Source: JBBAGC01 sp964491265 (GTDB lineage: Bacteria > Spirochaetota > UBA4802 > UBA5550). Taken from it: DNA of 64,000 nt. The notes beneath the pieces were generated by a model. The model was not told where the DNA came from, did not search any database, and saw only the letters and a list, made by a program, of their open reading frames with translations. Location of the stretch: NCBI GenBank assembly GCA_964491265.1, contig CAZBFP010000012.1, forward strand, positions 1 to 64,000. Direction: 5' to 3'. Positions 26,689 to 34,504 of this stretch are shown here, in pieces; the first letter of the stretch is position 1; every line of letters begins with the position of its first letter. The position numbers and the translations under genes were made by a program.

Positions 26689-27744
26689 TCACCCCTTCCT
26701 GGACTCAATCAAAGATACAAAGCCCCTCACATTTTCTGCAAGGTTTCCGCCATGATACAGTGCTGAAATAACAGCAGTACACCTGCATCCTGCATCAAGG
26801 ATTAGATTAATGTTTCCCATGGTAATCCCCCCGATTGCCACGACCGGTTTTTTGGCAATAGAACAAACCTCTTCCAGAATTTCTGTTCCGAGACCCGGCA
26901 GCATCACCCCCGCTTTGGAGGAAGTGTCAAAAACAGGGCCAATGGCAATATAATCTGCTGAGGAATTAAAAGCTTCATTTGCCTCAACAATACTGTGAGT
27001 GGAAAGACCGGCAATCATATCATTTTTCAAAATCTCACATGCAATCCCCGGGGGGATGTCGTCCTGTCCAAGATGCAGACCTGAAGCTCCGGCAAGCAGC
27101 GCAATATCGGGCCTGTCATTAACAATAAAAAGAACTTCATTTTTCCTGCAGATATCTGAAACTGCAGCAGCTATTTTCAGGAATTCACCGGATGGTGAGT
27201 TCTTCATGCGGAGCTGAATAATTTTGCACCCTTCCCCTGCCATAATTTCTGCAGAGTGAGCCATATCCGGTATCTTCACAAATGCTGTGTCCAGAATACC
27301 ATATAAGGAGTAATTAAATTTTTCTAATATATCATTCTTTCTTATTACTGCAAGGCCCCTCTGTTCAAGATCATAAAGAGTAAACCGTATATTCTGAAAA
27401 GGGTTACTCCCCGGGCCGGGTAGAGTTTTTGAAAACTCCTCCATTACCCTCACTGCCTCGCAGGCTCTTCTTATATTTGCAAAGAAAAGATCCTCATAGC
27501 CGGTTCTTTTCTGTTCAGATTCTGTATCAATAAATTTCTGAGAATCAAGGTTTATGTTTCTTGAAGCTGCAAGAGAATTGCCGAATCTGCCTGTCACTGC
27601 ATCAAGAAGCTTATGACGGATATCTTTAAATTCTGATGATATACTGTTCCGTATACAGAACCGGAAAATATCCTCGCAAACCCTGATCCCCTCCATAGCC
27701 CTGTTAATATTGGCATCTATTACTGTAGCAACTCCCTTCATCAT
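26689..27744 (-). CDS. thiE: ThiD2-ThiE fusion: HMP-phosphate kinase domain and thiamine-phosphate synthase
   Basis: About 351 residues from the ATG at 27744, one base after the thiS stop. The N-terminal 1-125 region (VIDANINRAMEGIRVCEDIFRF) matches the ThiD2 family (PF17792), an alternative HMP-phosphate kinase. From about 138 to 351 lies thiamine-phosphate synthase: IIQLRMKN, FIVNDRPDIALLAGASGLHLGQDD, GLSTHS, DYIAIGPVFDTSSKAG and VVAIGGI. The protein would supply HMP-PP and join it to the thiazole phosphate. The pairing with thiS here and thiC nearby supports a thiamine role. Confidence 0.9.
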   Translation of the reverse strand: MMKGVATVIDANINRAMEGIRVCEDIFRFCIRNSISSEFKDIRHKLLDAVTGRFGNSLAASRNINLDSQKFIDTESEQKRTGYEDLFFANIRRACEAVRVMEEFSKTLPGPGSNPFQNIRFTLYDLEQRGLAVIRKNDILEKFNYSLYGILDTAFVKIPDMAHSAEIMAGEGCKIIQLRMKNSPSGEFLKIAAAVSDICRKNEVLFIVNDRPDIALLAGASGLHLGQDDIPPGIACEILKNDMIAGLSTHSIVEANEAFNSSADYIAIGPVFDTSSKAGVMLPGLGTEILEEVCSIAKKPVVAIGGITMGNINLILDAGCRCTAVISALYHGGNLAENVRGFVSLIESRKG

Positions 27745-27745
27745 T

Positions 27746-27943
27746 TCAGCCGCCGCCCACAAATCTTACAATTTCGAATCTGTCTCCCTCTTCGATTAAA
27801 GTTCCCTCATAACTTTCTCTATGCACAATAACACCGTTTTTTTCTACAACAACGGATAAAGAATCAATTTTGTAGTGACTCATCAGATCAACAAGGGTCT
27901 TAATCTCCATATTATGCTCTTTACCATTCACAGTAAAATTCAT
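27746..27943 (-). CDS. thiS: ThiS sulfur-carrier protein
   Basis: A small beta-grasp protein, 65 residues from the ATG at 27943, chosen because a GGAG lies about 7 bases upstream; an ATG four codons earlier overlaps rsmE. It ends in the GG required for C-terminal adenylation and thiocarboxylation (VRFVGGG). It carries sulfur for thiazole formation. No thiG, thiF or thiH lies in this window, so its partners must be elsewhere in the genome. Confidence 0.88.
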   Translation of the reverse strand: MNFTVNGKEHNMEIKTLVDLMSHYKIDSLSVVVEKNGVIVHRESYEGTLIEEGDRFEIVRFVGGG

Positions 27944-27945
27944 TA

Positions 27946-28665
27946 TCAGCTCCATTCATAAATGATAATAGCAGGAATAATTATTGCAGCTGTTTCCGCT
28001 CTCAGATGGCTTGAGCCGGAATTAATAATACTCCATCCGCTCTGCTCTGCCAGTTTTATCTCTTGAGGTGAAAAGCCCCCCTCCGGGCCAATTGCTAAAT
28101 CAGCAGAAACCGGCGGAACTCTGCTTCGAAGATAATCTTTTAATTGAACTTCAGCACCGGGGTGAGCTACTATCCTCTCTTCACTGCCCGGTTCTATCAC
28201 TGCAGTTTTAAAATCAACTGGCGCATTTACAACCGGAATATTTTTCCGGAGACACTGCTTTGCCGACTCTAAAGCGATCTTTCTCCACCGCTGAAGCTTC
28301 TGCTCAACTTTATTTTTTATATCAGGTACTGTTCTCTCCGAAAAGAGCGGTGTAATCTCAGCAGCACCTGCTTCAATACATTTCTGGAGACTGAACTCAA
28401 AATTTGAGCCCTTAAGCAGGGAGAGAAAAATTTTCAGAGATACATTACCGCTATCCTCTTCATATTCATTTTCAACTGCAGCAGAAATAGAATAGTCATC
28501 TATTGCTATAATCCTGGCTTCATAGCCTCTACCGTCTGCTCCCCTGAGATAAATTTTATCACCGGCAGCAGCGCGCCTCACTTTAGCAAGGTGACGCAAG
28601 TCCGGCCCTGACAGTTTAATTATCCCGTCTTTTATATCATCTCTATTAATAAAAAACTGAGGCAC
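27946..28665 (-). CDS. rsmE: 16S rRNA (uracil1498-N3)-methyltransferase RsmE
   Basis: A 239-residue SPOUT-class methyltransferase that modifies U1498 of 16S rRNA with SAM. The hallmark knot sequences are AIGPEGGFSPQEIKLAEQSGW near 191-211 and SSHLRAETA near 218-226. The N-terminal PUA-like part (KLSGPDLRHLAKVRRAAAGDKIYLRGADGRGYEA) is also typical. It sits between the LolA-like gene (1-base spacer) and thiS. Confidence 0.93.
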   Translation of the reverse strand: MPQFFINRDDIKDGIIKLSGPDLRHLAKVRRAAAGDKIYLRGADGRGYEARIIAIDDYSISAAVENEYEEDSGNVSLKIFLSLLKGSNFEFSLQKCIEAGAAEITPLFSERTVPDIKNKVEQKLQRWRKIALESAKQCLRKNIPVVNAPVDFKTAVIEPGSEERIVAHPGAEVQLKDYLRSRVPPVSADLAIGPEGGFSPQEIKLAEQSGWSIINSGSSHLRAETAAIIIPAIIIYEWS

Positions 28666-28666
28666 T

Positions 28667-29428
28667 TTACTCCCCTAATGTTTCAGGTCTGAATATATCG
28701 CTGCGGAATGTAACATTTTCATCATATCTGAGAAAACTTAAAATTGTAACAGTACCATTTCTGATATTAAGCATGTCGTATCGCAGGGGGACTACTGCAT
28801 TCCCTTTCTCCATTGTCCGTGAAAGTGAAAGAAATTTAAAAACAACCCTGTCCCTGTCATGATAATCAATCCTCATAGGAAGATATCTCTCTTTGCTGGC
28901 ATAAAGGGTAATAAGACCGTATTGGCTCCCCTGAAAAACAGGAACAAGATCGAGCTTGTAACACTCAACACCCTTAATTAATGCCTGCCCTGTAATCCTG
29001 GCATTATAATTACTCTGGAAATCTGAGTTGGAAAAATCGAGAAGAGTAAAGTTTGTAGAAAGGAGGGGGTCATATTTATCAATCCCCATTTTATGGAAAA
29101 GTTTAAGCGAATGGTTGCTGTAAACCCAAATATCCTCTCCACCGAGCCTGTAAAGCACCTTAAGCTCCTCCCCCCTGGACTTATTACTGAACCTGAAAAG
29201 ATAGTCGGTCCTGGCAATACTGCCGACAAAATCTATTGTATAGGATTTGCCGTCAGGAGAAATATGCTTCATACGCCCCCTCATCTCACCCTGGGGGTAC
29301 TGCATAATACTATCCACCCTGGCAAGAATAGCCTGCGCTGTAATCTCAATTTCACCTATCTGGGAAAAGAGAGAAACGGGAGGAATAAACAAAAGCATTA
29401 TTAAGACAATAAAAGAAACTTTCTTCAT
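28667..29428 (-). CDS. LolA-like outer-membrane lipoprotein-sorting protein
   Basis: A 253-residue exported protein with a signal peptide (about 1-22). The body matches the outer-membrane lipoprotein-sorting family related to LolA (PF17131): RMKHISPDGKSYTIDF, LYRLGGEDIWVYSNHSLKLFHK, KGVECYKLDLVP and MRIDYHDRDRVVFKFL. Such proteins, half-open beta-barrels in the periplasm, often serve MmpL/RND or LolCDE-like exporters; none is adjacent. The start overlaps the methyltransferase stop by one base. It is one of three LolA-like proteins in the window, and this one belongs to a different subfamily from the other two. Confidence 0.82.
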   Translation of the reverse strand: MKKVSFIVLIMLLFIPPVSLFSQIGEIEITAQAILARVDSIMQYPQGEMRGRMKHISPDGKSYTIDFVGSIARTDYLFRFSNKSRGEELKVLYRLGGEDIWVYSNHSLKLFHKMGIDKYDPLLSTNFTLLDFSNSDFQSNYNARITGQALIKGVECYKLDLVPVFQGSQYGLITLYASKERYLPMRIDYHDRDRVVFKFLSLSRTMEKGNAVVPLRYDMLNIRNGTVTILSFLRYDENVTFRSDIFRPETLGE

Positions 29429-30213
29429 CAGGGGAGATCTACCTTTATTTTTCTCCGTAAAAATAGCCCTGTAAAATAGGGTAATGTAATCCTGTTGTCA
29501 TCCAGTTTATACAATTCTTTAAAAGAATCGATTCTGGAGTCAATAAACGCCTGCGCTTCATCTGCAGGGATATTGTAAAGACCACCCAGATGTTCAGAAA
29601 GCTCCTGGAGATTAAATTCAAAATGCTCCATGTTTCCTTTAATAAATGAAAAATCCTTTAAATCTAAAAGTGTTTTCAGATCATCTTTAAGATAATAGTC
29701 ATTATGAAGGGGGAAAATAATTTTCATATAGTCATCGTAAATCCCTTCGAGATCTTCATCATTAAGGACAACCCCTCCAAATAGAAAATAGCCGTCAAAC
29801 TGAAGGGCTCTCCTGAATTCATCAATAACCGGCGCGGATTCGAGAATATCAAGATTATCCACACATATTATGAAGTCAGCAGCATAGTAATCGACCGGAA
29901 ACTGCAGAAATTCGCCATTGATAAAACGAATACCCTTCACAGCCTCATTGTCACTGTTTTGCTCAATAAACTTATTAATCACCTTGAGAGAGGGCTCAAC
30001 AACCACAAGAACAATACCCTCGTGATCCTTGAGCAGATCAAGGACCAGACCCCCGCTCCCTAAACCGGCTTTCACAACTACACCCGGTTTATATGTATTG
30101 ATTACATCATAAATTCTTTCCTTTAAAAACTCATGCCTGGAATCAGGCTCAAAAAAGTACCTTTTCCCCGATTCATAAATACTAAACTGCTGTAATTCTT
30201 TTAATCTATCCAT
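29428..30213 (-). CDS. Class I SAM-dependent methyltransferase-like protein
   Basis: About 261 residues from the ATG at 30213, favoured over the ATG at 30219 because AGGA lies 7 bases before it. Motif I is VVVKAGLGSGGLVLDLL, motif II has the acidic VVVEPS and a later segment FIICVDNLDILES resembles motif IV. The fold is a Rossmann methyltransferase, but the glycine loop is atypical (AGLGSGG) and the substrate cannot be inferred. It is the first gene of the long minus-strand operon and diverges from thiC across a 330-base gap. Confidence 0.72.
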   Translation of the reverse strand: MDRLKELQQFSIYESGKRYFFEPDSRHEFLKERIYDVINTYKPGVVVKAGLGSGGLVLDLLKDHEGIVLVVVEPSLKVINKFIEQNSDNEAVKGIRFINGEFLQFPVDYYAADFIICVDNLDILESAPVIDEFRRALQFDGYFLFGGVVLNDEDLEGIYDDYMKIIFPLHNDYYLKDDLKTLLDLKDFSFIKGNMEHFEFNLQELSEHLGGLYNIPADEAQAFIDSRIDSFKELYKLDDNRITLPYFTGLFLRRKIKVDLP

Positions 30214-30219
30214 TACCAT

Positions 30220-30545
30220 GTCCTGTTTAACTTTTCAGTAAAAAATTTAATAATTATCTATCTCTAACATCGAAGGCTGCTAAGATATTAGAGTATCTCT
30301 ATAATAAAAAAATACTATACTTAAATTACTATATTAATCGGATACATAATTTATTCAATTAAAATATCCGGCTTTAATAAAAAATGGTATTTAACAGAAA
30401 TGTTTTTACCCAAGAATTATCATTGACACCCCCTTATGTGGTAAATATATATCTTTATAATGCTGTTTTTAAAAAAATATCCGCATAATATGTAATCTGA
30501 CGGCAGAAATTCTCCAATAAAATGAACAGGAAGATGGTTTAAAAG
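30220..30545. other. Divergent intergenic region upstream of thiC
   Basis: AT-rich, 326 bases, no gene or dispersed repeat recognised. It holds the thiC promoter listed separately and a small inverted repeat AGATA-N6-TATCT (about 30283-30298). The THI-box conserved segments (CTGAGA and ACCTGATCTGG) were not found, so thiC does not appear to have a TPP riboswitch here. Confidence 0.5.
30423..30451 (+). promoter_or_regulatory. Sigma70-type promoter for thiC
   Basis: A perfect -35 box TTGACA (30423-30428), a 17-base spacer and -10 box TATATA (30446-30451). The leader to the thiC ATG would be about 88 bases. A TATAAT a few bases further downstream (30456-30461) is too far from the -35 box. Confidence 0.6.
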
Positions 30546-31811
30546 ATGAATATTTTTTCTAAAGCCCGAAAAGGGGTTGTCACAGAGGAGGTCAAGCTTG
30601 TAGCGGCAGGTGAAGGGGTGCCGGAGGAACAGGTTCTTGAAGATTTTGCTTCAGGAAAAATCGTTATACTAAAAAACAAAATCCGTGAAATTGTACCCGT
30701 AGGAGTAGGGAGAGGCTTAAGCACAAAAGTAAATGCCAATATAGGCTCCTCCCCCGATCTATTTGATCTGGACACAGAGCTGGAAAAACTTGATGCAGCG
30801 GTTAAAGCAGGGGCCGATGCAGTTATGGATCTGAGTACAGGGGGGGATCTTTCCCTATTCAGAAAACAGATTATAGAAAAATCATCTATACCCCTTGGAA
30901 CAGTACCAATATATGAAGTTGCAGTGCGCATGTCCGGTAAAAAGAAATCCCTTGTTGAAATGACAATAAACGATTTTTTGAAAATAGTTGAAAACCAGGC
31001 TGAAGAGGGTGTTGACTTTATGACTATCCACTCCGGCGTAACACAGGCTTCGATGAAATCGCTTCACTCACAAAAAAGAATAACCGGAATCACAAGCCGG
31101 GGCGGATCTTTTTTAGGTGAATGGATGAAATTCAACAATAAAGAAAATCCCTTATTTGAACACTTTGATGAAATTTTAGATATTCTTGCCCAGTATAATA
31201 TTGTGCTCAGTCTTGGTGACGGGTTACGCCCCGGCGCAATTCACGACGCAGGCGACAGAGGGCAGATACATGAAATGATAATACTTGGTGAACTGGCTGC
31301 AAGAGCAAAAGAGAAAAACGTACAGGTTATTATTGAAGGGCCGGGCCATATGCCTCTTGACCTGATAGCTGACAATATGCGTCTTGAAAAATCTCTATGT
31401 GACGGGGCTCCATACTATGTTCTCGGCCCCCTTGTAACAGATGTTTCCCCCGGATATGACCATATATCCGGCGCAATCGGCGGAGCCATAGCAGCTGCAG
31501 CAGGAGCTGACTTTCTCTGCTATGTAACACCGGCTGAACATCTGCGGCTCCCTGACGCTGCTGACGTAAAAGAAGGGGTTATTGCTTCAAGAATAGCAGC
31601 ACACGCAGCGGACATTGTTAAAATAGGAGCAAGAGCACGCTCCTGGGATAACAACATGTCTAAAGCAAGAAAGGAACGTGACTGGAAAAAAATGTATGAA
31701 TTCGCCATTGACAGAGAAAAAGCTGAAGCCTACAGAAGTGCCGTCCCGTCAGACCAGGAAGATCAGTGCTCCATGTGCGGCGAGTTCTGTTCAATGAAAA
31801 GAGATTATTAA
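30546..31811 (+). CDS. thiC: Phosphomethylpyrimidine synthase ThiC
   Basis: A 421-residue noncanonical radical SAM enzyme that rearranges aminoimidazole ribotide to HMP-phosphate for thiamine. Conserved segments include KVNANIGSS, TIHSGVT, RGGS, LSLGDGLRPGAIHDAGD, EGPGHMPLD, LGPLVTDVSPGYDHI and GGAIAAAAGADFLCYVTPAEHL. The C-terminal cluster-binding motif reads CSMCGEFC. The length is that of the short form without the extra N-terminal domain. Anaerobe BzaF-type benzimidazole synthases are close paralogs, but the thiS and thiE genes nearby favour ThiC. The wecG-like gene follows by 15 bases with an AGGAGG site. Confidence 0.93.
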   Translation: MNIFSKARKGVVTEEVKLVAAGEGVPEEQVLEDFASGKIVILKNKIREIVPVGVGRGLSTKVNANIGSSPDLFDLDTELEKLDAAVKAGADAVMDLSTGGDLSLFRKQIIEKSSIPLGTVPIYEVAVRMSGKKKSLVEMTINDFLKIVENQAEEGVDFMTIHSGVTQASMKSLHSQKRITGITSRGGSFLGEWMKFNNKENPLFEHFDEILDILAQYNIVLSLGDGLRPGAIHDAGDRGQIHEMIILGELAARAKEKNVQVIIEGPGHMPLDLIADNMRLEKSLCDGAPYYVLGPLVTDVSPGYDHISGAIGGAIAAAAGADFLCYVTPAEHLRLPDAADVKEGVIASRIAAHAADIVKIGARARSWDNNMSKARKERDWKKMYEFAIDREKAEAYRSAVPSDQEDQCSMCGEFCSMKRDY

Positions 31812-31826
31812 CCAGGAGGATTTCTT

Positions 31827-32648
31827 ATGCCAGAAGATTCCAATATTTATAATTCCTACAGGGAAGAAAGGGATCTTATACTTGAATACAACCAGGTTTC
31901 ACTAAGTGATACCGGGATTGTCAATATTATGGATATTGGAGTAGACAACCTTTCGAGACAACAGGCTGTTTACAAAACGGTAAAAATGATAGAGGAGAAG
32001 GGTGTGCATCACGTTATAACCCTGAATCCTTATAAACTTCACAGAATAAAAACCAATAATGATTTAAGACTTATTTCGCAGAAGGCTGACATGCATCTGG
32101 CATCAGGTGCCGGGCTTGAATGGGCAGCCAGGATTTTAAAAAATCCTCTTAAAGAGAGAATCGGCGTATTAAGCTTTATGATGGAACTTATCCGTCTTGC
32201 TGAGATAAAGGAGTACACAATATTCCTGGTGGGGGGGAAACCTGAAACTGCTGAGAAAGCTTTTTTCAACATAAAAAAATCATTCCCCAATATTCGGATT
32301 GTAGGGCGCCACGGCGGTTTTTTCGATCCGGAAAGGGAAAAATCTGTAATTGAAGCAATTAGAAAATCTGAAGCGAATATAGTTTTTGTGGGTCTTGGAT
32401 TCCCTAAAGAGGATAAATGGATTTACAAAATAAAAAACGGGTTTAAAAACACTGTTTTTATAAGCGTGGGGGGGAGCCTTGATACAATATCGGGCGAAAA
32501 AAGGAAAGCACCCCCATATTTCATGGAAAAGGGGCAGGACTGGTTTTACAGAATTATTACCCGGCCATGGAGAATAGGACGTCTATTAAGAGTAGGATTA
32601 TTCTTTCTGAGTGTAATATTCAGAAGACTTTTAAAGAAATACAACTAA
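31827..32648 (+). CDS. WecG/TagA/CpsF-family glycosyltransferase
   Basis: A 273-residue GT26-family enzyme. Typical segments are VHHVITLNPYKLHRIKTN near 52-70 with the following MHLASGAG (where most members have ADG), GKPETAEKAFFNI, GRHGGFF, VGLGFPKEDKWI and the C-terminal VGGSLDTISGEKRKAP...DWFYRIITRPWRIGR. Members add ManNAc-type sugars in capsule, teichoic-acid or enterobacterial common antigen synthesis. No other polysaccharide genes are adjacent; it is co-transcribed with thiC. The acceptor and donor are unknown. Confidence 0.88.
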   Translation: MPEDSNIYNSYREERDLILEYNQVSLSDTGIVNIMDIGVDNLSRQQAVYKTVKMIEEKGVHHVITLNPYKLHRIKTNNDLRLISQKADMHLASGAGLEWAARILKNPLKERIGVLSFMMELIRLAEIKEYTIFLVGGKPETAEKAFFNIKKSFPNIRIVGRHGGFFDPEREKSVIEAIRKSEANIVFVGLGFPKEDKWIYKIKNGFKNTVFISVGGSLDTISGEKRKAPPYFMEKGQDWFYRIITRPWRIGRLLRVGLFFLSVIFRRLLKKYN

Positions 32649-32684
32649 TGTATTCATTGCAGAAGAAGGGGGAATTAGAAAAAA

Positions 32685-32903
32685 TTACTTTTCAAAATCC
32701 CACTTCCCTGCAATTGTATTTCTGGCGATTCCGAGCTCCTTTCTGGTTACCTGGCATCTGCCCATAGTGAACCCGGGGAGCTCAGTCTTATTGTTGCATG
32801 ATCTGCAATGCAGAATTGCATTCCCATTATCGCTCCACTCCTGGATCTCGGAGTATCTGGAACCGCATCTCCTGCAGAAAATAACTGAAACAAATTCTCC
32901 CAT
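32685..32903 (-). CDS. Small zinc-ribbon protein
   Basis: A 72-residue protein with two Cys pairs spaced as in a zinc ribbon: CRRC near 10-13 and CRSC near 33-36. It begins three bases after the GAF-domain gene and on the same strand, so it is probably in the same transcript. The function is unknown; such ribbons may bind nucleic acid or protein. Confidence 0.6.
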   Translation of the reverse strand: MGEFVSVIFCRRCGSRYSEIQEWSDNGNAILHCRSCNNKTELPGFTMGRCQVTRKELGIARNTIAGKWDFEK

Positions 32904-32906
32904 CAG

Positions 32907-34208
32907 TTAAACCTTCTTTTTTAATGAAAAGGCTACAAGAGACATATCTCTTTTCCTTTCAAGCTTCCCGGTATAGTCATGAATATAATCCAGAAGGCCG
33001 TCTATTATATCACAAGCCTCCCCATTCTCTTTCTCAAGATAACTCATTATACCGGAGAGGCCCATAGTCCTGCCGAAACGGTTTTTACTTTCAGGAAGAC
33101 TTCTTGAAAAGACAACAAACCTGTCCCCCTCTTTCAGAGGAATTGAAACAGAAGAAGCAAAAAAATCGTCATCCCCCACATAACCGGCGGAACGGTCCTT
33201 AAACCGGAGATACCTGGCATCCCCTCCTCTGATTAAAACCGGGCAGGCATCCCCAACATTAACAAATTCTATAATACCTGTATCAAGATTAATATGACCG
33301 GCAAAAAATGAAAAACCGGAACTCCCTATTGGCTCACCCGTGTGGATTCCATTTATAATTTTTATAATTTCATCCGGCTTGTGTATCCCGATCTCAACAA
33401 GAACCCTGACAATACCTGAAAAAGTTGAAGCTCTCAATGCCCCGGGTATTCCCCTCTGCTCCAGATTACCCATTGCAAAAATCAATGCCCCTTTCTTATA
33501 TTCTTTGAAAAAATGGAAACCTCCGCCCACTTCCCTTGCAGGGAGAGCCTTTGCTGCTGCACTATACCTGTCCTGGTACTCACCTATAACAGGTGTAAGT
33601 GTATCCTGTATCGACTTTGCTGCATCAAGCTCGCTTGTGAGCCTCTCCTCCTCAATAGCCCTCTGGAAAAAAATTGCATTCTGAACAGCCAGTGCAGCCT
33701 GGTTAGAGAAAACCCTGAAAAGATTCATATCATCTTCATCAAAGTCCTCCCCTTTTATCGGATTTATTGCCTGAATCACCCCTAAAAGTTTACCTTTAAA
33801 AAGAAGAGGAGAACATATTATCGATCGGGTGGTAAAACCGGTATTTCTGTCGTACATTGAATCAAATCTGGGGTCATTATATACATCATTTACAATTACA
33901 GGTTTTCTGTTCAGGGCAACCCATCCGGCTACACCCTGCCCCATTTTAACCCGGTACTTCTCCTTAAGCTCCTCGCCAGCCTCACCGAGAGCAACTTTAA
34001 ACACAAGTTCACTGGAAGCCTCATCAAAAAGGAGAAGAGAGCTGGTTTCTGTTTCCATAATATCTTTGATCATTTCCATAATTATGGAAAGGAGACGGCT
34101 GATATTAAGTGTGGAATTAATTATGCCATTAATTTCAACAAGCTTTGAAAGGTTTGCCACCTGTCTTTCAAGCTGTTCAAGCTGATCGAGGTTCTTTATA
34201 TCATTCAT
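32907..34208 (-). CDS. GAF domain protein with degenerate SpoIIE/RsbU-like phosphatase domain
   Basis: A 433-residue cytoplasmic signalling protein. A short coiled region leads to a GAF domain (about 25-180; SSLLLFDEASSELVF, VAGWVALNRKPVIVNDVYNDPRF). Residues about 185-433 align by eye with the SpoIIE/RsbU PP2C domain, starting ELDAAKSIQDTL. The metal-ligand positions are changed: GGDFYD is GGGFHF, GDVSGKG is GNLEQRG, TDG is SRS and the last DD is RD. It is therefore probably catalytically dead and acts by binding, for example as part of a partner-switching anti-sigma network. No anti-sigma genes are adjacent. Confidence 0.8.
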   Translation of the reverse strand: MNDIKNLDQLEQLERQVANLSKLVEINGIINSTLNISRLLSIIMEMIKDIMETETSSLLLFDEASSELVFKVALGEAGEELKEKYRVKMGQGVAGWVALNRKPVIVNDVYNDPRFDSMYDRNTGFTTRSIICSPLLFKGKLLGVIQAINPIKGEDFDEDDMNLFRVFSNQAALAVQNAIFFQRAIEEERLTSELDAAKSIQDTLTPVIGEYQDRYSAAAKALPAREVGGGFHFFKEYKKGALIFAMGNLEQRGIPGALRASTFSGIVRVLVEIGIHKPDEIIKIINGIHTGEPIGSSGFSFFAGHINLDTGIIEFVNVGDACPVLIRGGDARYLRFKDRSAGYVGDDDFFASSVSIPLKEGDRFVVFSRSLPESKNRFGRTMGLSGIMSYLEKENGEACDIIDGLLDYIHDYTGKLERKRDMSLVAFSLKKKV

Positions 34209-34275
34209 TATATAATTCTATAAAGATAATCAGGCTATGTCAATAATATTTTAAATAAGAAGTGACCTTTGAAAT

Positions 34276-34475
34276 GGTAGCAATAGAATTTTGCAGGTTA
34301 AACTTGTCATTCCGGCCGAAGTGATAAACGTAGGCAAGCATTATAGAAACATCCTGTTTCGTGCTTTCAGGCAGCCATCGTGGCTGCACTGCCGGAATCT
34401 TCTGATAAAATCAGGAGTCATGGGATTCCCGCCTGCGCGGGAATGACATCACCCCCTAAAATTACACCGCTACCC
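34276..34475. mobile_element. MITE-like element (family B) with 8-bp target duplication
   Basis: A 200-base non-coding element. The ends are inverted repeats: GGTAGCAATAGAATTTT at the left, and GGGTAGCGGTGTAATTTT read inward from the right. Inside are arms TGTCATTCCGGC and GGGAATGACA with several nested hairpins. The sequence TTTGAAAT occurs on both sides (34268-34275 and 34476-34483), a perfect 8-bp duplication as left by transposition. There is no transposase, so it would be mobilised in trans. A shorter relative lies at 47.2 kb. Confidence 0.75.
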
Positions 34476-34504
34476 TTTGAAATTCCGATCTGCAAATGAG
34501 ACTA

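Noticed and set aside
30220..30545. TPP riboswitch upstream of thiC
   Set aside because: The conserved CTGAGA and ACCTGATCTGG-type segments were not found by eye on either strand.
31786..31800. ThiC cluster motif reads CX2CX3C rather than the CX2CX4C of E. coli
   Set aside because: The codons confirm it, but short-form ThiC proteins of anaerobes appear to have this spacing, so it is probably normal for the subfamily.
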